DNA from: Fidelibacterota bacterium
GTDB taxonomy: Bacteria > Fidelibacterota > UBA2242 > JAOZSR01
DNA: 49,200 bases
NCBI GenBank assembly: GCA_029939575.1
Contig: JAOZSR010000019.1
Location: 1-49,200, forward strand
Direction of reading: 5' to 3'
Made by a program: the position numbers and the translations under genes. Each line of letters begins with the position of its first letter. The first letter of the stretch is position 1. The notes under the pieces were generated by a model. The model was not told the origin of the DNA. It made no database searches and was given only the letters and a program-made list of their open reading frames with translations. Positions 43,166 to 49,200 of the stretch are shown piece after piece.

Positions 43166-44698
43166 TTATTTAATACGTTTTATAATACTTTGTGCTTTTC
43201 TGACTTCTTCTTTATTTTTTGGATAATTGGTAATAACTTTTTGAAATTCTTTCAAAGCCTGATCATTATTTTTCATCTGATAATAACAATACCCAATTCT
43301 TAACTGGGCATAAGCCTCTTTATTTTTATTACCAAGGCCAAAGACTTTTATAAAAGCCTCAAGAGCTTCGTGATATTTCCCCTGGTTATAAAGACTTTCT
43401 CCAATCCACCACTGAGCATTATCAGCAAATTCATTTTTTGGATCCAGGGTAATGATTTCATTATAAAATTGGATAGCTTCATCAAAACTATTCTGTTTAA
43501 ATAAATCCGTACCTTTATTGTATAATTTTTCTTCTGAAGATATTTCAGATGGTGCTCTCTTGGCTTTTTTTGTAATTAATTTAGGTTTAGGGGATTTTTT
43601 AACTTTTTTTGTTTTGTTTATTTTTAATGCTGAATCAGAATAAACAAAGCCCTTCCCAGAATCATAAGTAAATTGTAAAGAAACACGTCGCATGAGTGCT
43701 CTTTGTGAAGGTTTCCCGGATTTAACAATTGCATTTTCTTCTCCCAAACTTCTTATCTCAATTCTGGAAGAGATATCTTTTCTATCTTCTACACTAAACA
43801 TGTCTGTAATCAACCTGGCTATAGTATTTGCTCTTTTCATAGCAAGTATTCGATTTGTCTCTTTTTTCCCTGCTGAATCACTATATCCGGTTAACAATAT
43901 CCTAACTTCGGGTTCAGCTTGCAAAACTTTAACTATTTTCCCCAGTGTAACATGATAATCACTACTTAATTTTGAACTAGGTTCAGAACTAACTCCATTA
44001 TCAAAATATATATCATTAAAAGCCAGATTTTCTATTAATTTAATTTTATCAGTTTCTTCGTCTATAGTTGAATCATTAACAACCGCAGCAGATACAGTAT
44101 CTGCAACTATTGAACTATCTGTTTCAACCACATCTTCAACAGGAGAAGAATCTGTAATGTCCAATTTAAATTTTTTCACAACTGTATCATTTTTAGTAAT
44201 AAAATATGCCATAAATTGTTTGTTTCCTGTTCCAATTCTATCTGCAACTTCCTGTTTGGCAAGTGTATACATAACGACCGAATCCATTGCTGTTTCAGAA
44301 AAAAGAGTATCTAAATTTCCTGCTTCAATCTCATAGACAATATGAGCATCCGGTGCAACATTGCTATTTAATATTAATCTGAGTGAAGGTGAGGTATATA
44401 AATCATATTTGTACCCGGGAACTGAAATAAAACTAAATTTTGGTTTATTTACAATTATTTTTTTACTCGTGCCGGTAGAGTCATTTTCAATAAAACCTGA
44501 ATTTTCTGTTTGTACAGTATCAACTAAAATGTTTTCCGTCTTAGGTGGTTCCTGGATATCCGCCTGAACGGTTTCCTGTACTGGTATTTTTTCAACAGGT
44601 TGATTAATAATATCATCTTCCCTTGTAGTTTTTTTAAGTCCGCCACATGAAATAATAGCTAACAATAATAAAATGACTAAAAGTTTAAAATTCTTCAT
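43166..44698 (-). CDS. Lipoprotein fusing Pal/OmpA domain with CpoB-like TPRs
   Basis: 510 residues from ATG 44698, spaced well from AGGTG. A lipobox, LLAIISC, follows the signal helix, so the mature protein is a lipoprotein. After a low-complexity acidic linker and a beta-rich stretch lies an OmpA-type peptidoglycan-binding domain (about 225-345: IYFDNGVSSEP, LTGYSDSAGKKETNRILAMKRAN). A lysine-rich linker leads to TPR repeats (about 385-510) of the CpoB/YbgF type: YNKGTDLFKQNSFDEAIQFY, WIGESLYNQGKYHEALEAF and CYYQMKNNDQALKEF. In Proteobacteria Pal and CpoB are separate neighbours of the Tol system; here they are joined. It should link outer membrane and peptidoglycan. Confidence 0.88.
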   Translation of the reverse strand: MKNFKLLVILLLLAIISCGGLKKTTREDDIINQPVEKIPVQETVQADIQEPPKTENILVDTVQTENSGFIENDSTGTSKKIIVNKPKFSFISVPGYKYDLYTSPSLRLILNSNVAPDAHIVYEIEAGNLDTLFSETAMDSVVMYTLAKQEVADRIGTGNKQFMAYFITKNDTVVKKFKLDITDSSPVEDVVETDSSIVADTVSAAVVNDSTIDEETDKIKLIENLAFNDIYFDNGVSSEPSSKLSSDYHVTLGKIVKVLQAEPEVRILLTGYSDSAGKKETNRILAMKRANTIARLITDMFSVEDRKDISSRIEIRSLGEENAIVKSGKPSQRALMRRVSLQFTYDSGKGFVYSDSALKINKTKKVKKSPKPKLITKKAKRAPSEISSEEKLYNKGTDLFKQNSFDEAIQFYNEIITLDPKNEFADNAQWWIGESLYNQGKYHEALEAFIKVFGLGNKNKEAYAQLRIGYCYYQMKNNDQALKEFQKVITNYPKNKEEVRKAQSIIKRIK

Positions 44699-44709
44699 AA
44701 TATACACCT

Positions 44710-44750
44710 AAAAAAACATGAGCATCCCTATAAAATTCAAGGGATGCTCA
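44710..44750 (-). terminator. Intrinsic terminator or attenuator in the leader of the Pal-CpoB gene
   Basis: TGAGCATCCCT (44719-44729) and AGGGATGCTCA (44740-44750) form a perfect 11-bp stem with a 10-base loop. On the minus strand it is followed by seven T (44716-44710). It ends transcription from the coiled-coil gene, yet its T-run is only 1-2 bases before the ribosome-binding site of the next gene, whose start codon is at 44698. That gene therefore needs either readthrough or a promoter inside the hairpin, so attenuation is possible. Confidence 0.8.
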
Positions 44751-44787
44751 AAAATTTAAAATATTATTATATTTTATGGTAAAATGA

Positions 44788-45324
44788 CTACCATCTTCTT
44801 GTTTTCTTTTCTTCCTCATCCTCAGCGGGTTTATCCATCTTATTCTTTTCAATATCCTTAACTTTTTCATCAAGCTTTGAGATATTGCGATTGACCCGGC
44901 TCAGTGTACTGTTAATATCAGTAATTTTCCGGTTTGTTTTTCTTTGTAATTCAGTAATTCTGTCACTTGAGGTTTCCAGTTTCCTGTGTATTTCAGCAAT
45001 TTCATTTTCAGTATTCATACGAAATTCAGAAATAATATATCCAAGAGAATCAATCTTTGAATTAAAATCTCTTTTGGTCTGTACTAATCTATTATCCATA
45101 TCTTGTAATGCCCTCTGAAATTCCTGGATATGATGTCCACGTCCGATAAACTTCAAATTAAGATCATTAACTGTGTGATCAAATTCATCAACTCTAATAA
45201 ATTGAGTGGAATCCTGGGTGTTTAAAGTATCCATACGTTTATTAACTTTTTCAAATTGCAGCGCAAAATATACAGATACAACCACAAGTAGTACTATAAC
45301 AATTATTTTAATTGTCTCTTTCAT
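44788..45324 (-). CDS. Membrane-anchored coiled-coil protein of unknown function
   Basis: 178 residues from ATG 45324 after GGGAGAGG; an earlier TTG in the same frame would only add seven residues. One transmembrane helix (about 4-22, IKIIVIVLLVVVSVYFALQ) is followed by 130 residues of heptad-like sequence, with IAEIHRKLETSSDRITELQR and INSTLSRVNRNISKLDEKV, i.e. a long coiled coil in the periplasm. The tail is charged (KPAEDEEEKKTRRW). No enzyme motif. Located before the Pal-CpoB lipoprotein, so an envelope scaffold is a reasonable guess. I do not recognise the family. Confidence 0.7.
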   Translation of the reverse strand: MKETIKIIVIVLLVVVSVYFALQFEKVNKRMDTLNTQDSTQFIRVDEFDHTVNDLNLKFIGRGHHIQEFQRALQDMDNRLVQTKRDFNSKIDSLGYIISEFRMNTENEIAEIHRKLETSSDRITELQRKTNRKITDINSTLSRVNRNISKLDEKVKDIEKNKMDKPAEDEEEKKTRRW

Positions 45325-45370
45325 CAACCTCTCCCATAATTTCAATAAAATTAATTAAAACAAACACAAA

Positions 45371-45655
45371 TTATTCCTGGAGAAATTCTTCCCAATTATT
45401 TCCTGTTTTTTGGGAATTGGACTCAACCTGTCCTTGAATACTCTCCGTTTTTTTCTTATTTCTCAAATTTCCAATAAGTGAACTTACATCAGCATGAAAA
45501 GTAGCAACAGTCTTTTCAAGACGGTGCAACAACTCTTCGGTTAACTCTTTACCATAAATATTATTGATTCCCTCAAATAAGTCGTCAAATTTTGTATTTA
45601 AATATTCTTTGCAGCTATCTGCATTTCCAAAATCTGTCGCTTTCTTTTCTGGCAT
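45371..45655 (-). CDS. Small hypothetical cytoplasmic protein
   Basis: 94 residues, using ATG 45655 (a GTG five codons upstream is also possible). The sequence is mostly helical with no signal, helix anchor or known motif. The middle KELTEELLHRLEKTVATFH looks amphipathic, and the end NNWEEFLQE is acidic with an aromatic, like a short interaction peptide. It lies 46 bases upstream of the coiled-coil gene and points the same way. Coding status rests on the frame, composition and tight context. Confidence 0.55.
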   Translation of the reverse strand: MPEKKATDFGNADSCKEYLNTKFDDLFEGINNIYGKELTEELLHRLEKTVATFHADVSSLIGNLRNKKKTESIQGQVESNSQKTGNNWEEFLQE

Positions 45656-45781
45656 AAAATTTATTCTCACTTATTAAACACATAGAATTTACAAATATTA
45701 TCTATAATATCAATATTTTTTTCAAAAAAATCAATTCCGTCAAATTTATATAAAATACACTTATTTATCAATACATTTTCT

Positions 45782-46780
45782 TTATTGGACAATGGGAATT
45801 TGAGTGCCACAAAGACATGTATTTTCTAATAATTCATTTTTAACAACAGAAAACCATTGCCTTTCTATTAATAATTTTCCACAATTATGGCAATAAGTAT
45901 TATCCTCTGTATTTGTCACTACATTGCCTTCATAGATATAATTCAACCCATTCTTGTGTGCTATTTCCCTGGCCTGATCAATAGTTGATTTTGTTGTTCT
46001 TGGGACATCAAGCATTTTATGTGAAGGGTGAAATGCAGATAAATGTAAAGGTACCATTGTTCCCAGATTCTTGGAAATCCAACCACTAATCTCTCCAATC
46101 TCCCGATTACTATCATTTTTCCCGGGAATAATAAGGGTTGTTATCTCGAGGCATTGAACCAGTTTCTGAATTTTTGTTATCGCTGCCAAAACAGAATCCA
46201 GTTTTCCTTTGCATAATTTGTTGTAAAAATCAGATGAAAAAGATTTCAAATCAATATTAGCAGCATCAATATGTTGGTATATATCTTCAATAGCTTCCTC
46301 TGAAATATATCCGTTACTTACCATTATTGTTTTTAAACCGACACTATGAGCTTTTTTGGCAATATCAATAACATATTCTCCAAAAACTGTTGGTTCATTG
46401 TATGTAAAAGCAATTGATTTACAACCTGTATCCAGAGCTTTTTGAACAATCTGGTCAGCAGTTATTTTACCCATCTTTATTACATCTCCTGAGAACTGGG
46501 CTATATCGGCATTTTGACAAAATTCACAAGCCAGATTACACCCTACAGTTCCTACTGAAAGAGCCTGGCTGCCAGGAAAAAAATGATATAAAGGTTTTTT
46601 TTCAATTGGGTCGATATGTAGGGCAATTGGATTATTATAAACCAAAGTAACCAAATTTCCTTTAATATTTTTCCGAACTTTACAAAAGCCGGTTTTTCCT
46701 TCCTCAATTATGCAATATTTCGGGCATAACAAACATTTAATATTCCCGTTTTCCTGAGATTTCCACCAATTTGCTTTTTT
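45782..46780 (-). CDS. amrS: AmmeMemoRadiSam-system radical SAM enzyme
   Basis: 332 residues starting at ATG 46780 after AAGGG; a longer start at 46825 has no family support. The family-specific N-terminus CLLCPKYC...GFCKVR is followed by HIDPIEKKPLYHFFPG and the radical SAM cluster motif CNLACEFC (C81, C85, C88). Further on are FTYNEPTVF and the C-terminal CHNCGKLLIER zinc ribbon, found in AmrS. AmrS-type proteins usually occur near genes for a MEMO1-like and an AMMECR1-like protein; neither is next to it here. The substrate of the system is unknown. Confidence 0.92.
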   Translation of the reverse strand, partial: KKANWWKSQENGNIKCLLCPKYCIIEEGKTGFCKVRKNIKGNLVTLVYNNPIALHIDPIEKKPLYHFFPGSQALSVGTVGCNLACEFCQNADIAQFSGDVIKMGKITADQIVQKALDTGCKSIAFTYNEPTVFGEYVIDIAKKAHSVGLKTIMVSNGYISEEAIEDIYQHIDAANIDLKSFSSDFYNKLCKGKLDSVLAAITKIQKLVQCLEITTLIIPGKNDSNREIGEISGWISKNLGTMVPLHLSAFHPSHKMLDVPRTTKSTIDQAREIAHKNGLNYIYEGNVVTNTEDNTYCHNCGKLLIERQWFSVVKNELLENTCLCGTQIPIVQ

Positions 46781-47012
46781 CATAACCAACCCTTTTGTAT
46801 TTTTTTTAATAATTTCATCTAACAAACTATTGATTATTAAAAATTATATCAATATAATAATTTATTATAAATATTTAATTATACACATTTACAGGTCATA
46901 ATAACTTGAAATATTTGAATTAATCATCAAAAATAATGTTACTTGAAAACCGAAAAGTAAAAATCACTTATCCTATATTTTTCAAGAGAAAAAATTGTTT
47001 GATAATCTTAAC

Positions 47013-47041
47013 TTGATTTATATCAATTTTTCAAGTAATAT
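47013..47041 (+). promoter_or_regulatory. Candidate promoter of the OPT transporter
   Basis: TTGATT (47013-47018), 17-base spacer, TAATAT (47036-47041). The start codon is about 140 bases on, preceded by CAGGAGA. The -10 box lies inside the palindrome at 47033-47055. Confidence 0.55.
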
Positions 47042-47055
47042 TGCGAGTATTACTT
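47033..47055. promoter_or_regulatory. Palindromic operator candidate
   Basis: AAGTAATA (47033-47040) and TATTACTT (47048-47055) are perfect 8-bp arms with a 7-base centre. The element overlaps the -10 box and the expected transcription start, the classic position for a repressor site. The cognate regulator is not encoded nearby. Confidence 0.5.
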
Positions 47056-47183
47056 ATAAAAAAATCTGATAATATGAATATTTTTAAAATAACAAATCTG
47101 TAATAATTACAACAATAAAGATGTGAAAATGGATAAAATCAAATTTTTTATTAGTGTAACAATAGTAAAAACAGGAGAAATTA

Positions 47184-49145
47184 ATGAGTACTAAAAAAGC
47201 TGGACTACCATCAAATGCATATGAAAAAATTCCGGGAGATGAATATATTCCTTACATCCCAAAAGAACAGCCTATGGTAGAACTTACCGTAAAGTCTTTA
47301 ATATATGGTTCTATTTTTGGTATCCTGTTTGGGATGGCAAATGCCTATCTCGGATTAGTTTCCGGATTAACTATTTCTACCGCGATTCCACTGGCTGTAT
47401 TAACAGTTGCAGTAGCCAGAATTTTCCAAAGATGGACAGGCAAAACATCAATTCTTGAAAATAATATAACAAAAACAACAGGTTCAGCAAGTTCATCCCT
47501 GGCTTCTGGTATTATTTTCACAATACCAGCTTTGTTTATGTGGGGACAAAATCCAGGTTTATTGAAAATTACATTAATAGGTCTGGCTGGTGGTTTGATT
47601 GGTGTCTTATTCATGATCCCTCTCAGGCGTTATCTTATTAAAAATGAACATGGTAACCTTCCCTATCCTGAAGGTATTGGCTCAGCAGAAGTTTTAGTAG
47701 CTGCTGATACCGGCGGTGCCAGTGCAAAAAATGTATTTTCCGGCTTAGGTATTGGTTTCTTTTATATGGCTCTAATCAAAATAGTGCATCTTTTTAAAGG
47801 AAAAGTTTGGATTAAAATCCCATTCCTCAAAAAAGGTATGATCGGATTAAGTACTCAACCTGCATTACTTGGGGTTGGATATATCCTTGGTTTCAGGATA
47901 GGTTTGATTATGGTTGCCGGTGGGCTTTTATCATGGCTGGTCTTAATACCATCTTTAGCTTATTATGGAGATGCTGTTGGACACGCTGTTTTCCCCGCAA
48001 CTACAAAATTGATTGCAGATATGGATCCTCATGAAATCTGGACAACTTATATTAGATATATCGGTGCTGGTGCAGTAGCAACTGCTGGCTTTATTACTCT
48101 AATAAAATCAATTCCTACAATGGTATCCTCGTTCAAAATTGGCATTGCCCATTTAAAAGAATCAAAATCAGGTAATGTTATTGACAGAACAGACGATGAC
48201 CTTTCTTTAAAAACTGTATTTATCGGTGTGGGAATCACTGCTCTTGTAATTGCAATCATTCCAACAGTTTTTGATTTTTCAGGATCATTTCTGATTCGCC
48301 TGATAGCAGCTATTTGTACAGTAATCTTTGCCTTTTTCTTTGTAACAGTTTCATCAAGAATCGTTGGATTAGTTGGTGTTACTTCAAATCCTACATCAGG
48401 TATGGTCATTGCCACTTTGATTTTTACAAGTTTGATCTTTATGGGCCTTGGATTGGAAGGTGTAACAGCGAAAATCGCCACAATTACTGTAGGAGGAATT
48501 GTAGGTGTTGCAGCCTCGATCGCAGGTGATACATCCCAGGATCTGAAAGCCGGTTTTTTATTGGGTGCAACTCCAAAAAAACAGCAAATTGGTGAATTGG
48601 TTGGTGTTTTAGCCACAGCTTTCTTTGTCGCTGGCAGTGTATTGATTCTTGGAAAAGCTCATGGTTTTGGATCTGCTGAACTACCTGCACCACAAGCAAG
48701 TATGATGAAAATGATAATTGACGGTTTGATCAGTCATAATATCCCCTGGATTTTAGTTACAATTGGTGTTGGCATAACTCTTTTTGTCAACTTTGTGATT
48801 AAAATTCCTGCCCTGGCTTTTGCTGTTGGTGTATATTTACCTGTTTCTACAATGGTTCCAATTTTTATCGGAGGAACAATCAGAAGAGCAATTGAAAAAC
48901 GCTGTGGAAACGACAAAGAACTAAAGGATAAACGACGTGAAGCCGGTATTTTATTTGGTTCTGGTCTGGTTGGAGGTGATGGCTTGATGGGAGTTGTTGT
49001 TGGTATTCTTGTAATTTTCAAAACAAAGCCAAAACTCTTAATGGAGAACTGGGCTGGTCAATTTTCAATTATAATAGCATTGGCATTTTTTGCAGGTCTT
49101 GCATATATATTAATTCGCTCGACTCGAGTCAAATCTAATTCATAA
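47184..49145 (+). CDS. OPT-family oligopeptide transporter
   Basis: 653 residues with about fifteen helices. Hallmarks of the prokaryotic OPT family are MVELTVKSLIYGSIFGILFG near the start, NLPYPEGIGSAEVL, SSRIVGLVGVTSNPTSGM, GDTSQDLKAGFLLGATP and LPVSTMVPIFIGGTIR. These proteins take up short peptides, or metal chelates in related plant proteins, driven by the proton gradient. It has its own promoter and a terminator, so it is a single-gene unit. A minus-strand open frame across its second half is a shadow. Confidence 0.95.
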   Translation: MSTKKAGLPSNAYEKIPGDEYIPYIPKEQPMVELTVKSLIYGSIFGILFGMANAYLGLVSGLTISTAIPLAVLTVAVARIFQRWTGKTSILENNITKTTGSASSSLASGIIFTIPALFMWGQNPGLLKITLIGLAGGLIGVLFMIPLRRYLIKNEHGNLPYPEGIGSAEVLVAADTGGASAKNVFSGLGIGFFYMALIKIVHLFKGKVWIKIPFLKKGMIGLSTQPALLGVGYILGFRIGLIMVAGGLLSWLVLIPSLAYYGDAVGHAVFPATTKLIADMDPHEIWTTYIRYIGAGAVATAGFITLIKSIPTMVSSFKIGIAHLKESKSGNVIDRTDDDLSLKTVFIGVGITALVIAIIPTVFDFSGSFLIRLIAAICTVIFAFFFVTVSSRIVGLVGVTSNPTSGMVIATLIFTSLIFMGLGLEGVTAKIATITVGGIVGVAASIAGDTSQDLKAGFLLGATPKKQQIGELVGVLATAFFVAGSVLILGKAHGFGSAELPAPQASMMKMIIDGLISHNIPWILVTIGVGITLFVNFVIKIPALAFAVGVYLPVSTMVPIFIGGTIRRAIEKRCGNDKELKDKRREAGILFGSGLVGGDGLMGVVVGILVIFKTKPKLLMENWAGQFSIIIALAFFAGLAYILIRSTRVKSNS

Positions 49146-49166
49146 CATATAAAAAAATAAAACTAT

Positions 49167-49200
49167 AAAAAACCCTGGTTATTATCAATCAGGGTTTTTT
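49167..49200 (+). terminator. Intrinsic terminator of the OPT gene
   Basis: AAAAAACCCTG (49167-49177) and CAGGGTTTTTT (49190-49200) form an 11-bp stem with a 12-base loop, ending in a T-run at the window edge. It lies 21 bases after the transporter stop codon. Confidence 0.9.

Larger units (their letters stand above)
46781..47183. other. Divergent intergenic region with regulatory elements
   Basis: 403 bases between amrS (minus) and the transporter (plus). No gene was seen. The word ACTTGA or its complement TCAAGT recurs about five times between 46905 and 47036, a pattern that may serve regulator binding. The transporter promoter and the palindrome at 47033-47055 are listed separately. Confidence 0.45.

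Noticed and set aside
48047-48616. 189-codon minus-strand frame inside the OPT gene
   Set aside because: Antisense to conserved OPT motifs, proline/isoleucine/threonine-rich shadow composition, no ribosome-binding site.
1-49200. CRISPR array, prophage or intact insertion sequence
   Set aside because: No regularly spaced repeats, no cas genes, no integrase, transposase or phage structural gene was recognised in either strand.

Overview
The window is AT-rich (roughly 30% G+C by eye), gene-dense bacterial DNA. Several traits suggest a lineage of the FCB superphylum (Bacteroidota, Calditrichota, Marinimicrobia, Cloacimonadota and relatives): a secreted peptidase with a type IX secretion-like C-terminal sorting domain, a sugar kinase-RapZ fusion of the kind seen in Bacteroidetes, a DUF3365 heme sensor ending in a four-cysteine tail, and AmrS. 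The best promoter-like sites are TTGACA/TATAAT-like rather than Bacteroidetes-type. The exact phylum cannot be fixed from the sequence.

Layout. 0.3-2.6 kb: an amino-sugar kinase fused to a RapZ C-terminal domain, followed by a MurU-like nucleotidyltransferase; together they look like peptidoglycan-sugar recycling. 2.8-3.8 kb: a membrane-anchored c-type heme sensor. 3.8-9.1 kb: a looser stretch with a YtrA-type GntR regulator and its ABC exporter, an N-acyl-D-amino-acid deacylase, and at least four gene remnants (an unknown, an acyltransferase-3 head, an unknown tail, a PurF-like tail). 9.2-11.5 kb: a LolA-like outer-membrane protein and a MATE exporter.

11.5-19.7 kb is the most unusual part. 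It is a compact operon with the canonical order of complex I genes, nuoA-D-H-J-K-L-M-N, from which every cofactor-binding subunit (B, E, F, G, I) and also C is missing. The remaining A, D, H and J are very divergent. NuoD lacks the quinone-site motif, NuoH lacks its acidic loop, and L, M and N have lost different subsets of the Glu/Lys residues of the proton path. All eight frames are nevertheless intact and mostly overlap by a few bases. This looks like a complex-I-derived membrane assembly that cannot do NADH or quinone chemistry in the usual way.

19.7-23 kb: a single-domain response regulator and a large hybrid histidine kinase (REC-PAS-HisKA-HATPase-REC-HPt). 23.2-30.1 kb: a MORN-like repeat protein, then a pair of GT4 glycosyltransferases, the second a 1404-residue fusion ending in a NAGPA-type phosphodiester glycosidase domain. 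30.3-33.7 kb: a B12-dependent methionine synthase split into two genes. 33.9 kb: tRNA-Arg(CCG). 34-36.4 kb: a Csd6-like L,D-transpeptidase homologue that seems to lack its catalytic cysteine, converging on an SfsA-GIY-YIG fusion.

36.4-43 kb (minus strand): a tightly packed run of acyl-CoA synthetase, purM, gpsA and a sorting-domain peptidase. 43.0 kb: tRNA-Leu(CAA). 43.2-46.8 kb (minus strand): a lipoprotein joining a Pal/OmpA domain to CpoB-like TPRs, a coiled-coil membrane protein, a small unknown, and AmrS. 47.2-49.2 kb: an OPT-family transporter with a promoter and overlapping palindrome upstream and an intrinsic terminator downstream. No CRISPR array, rRNA gene, intact transposase or phage gene was seen.
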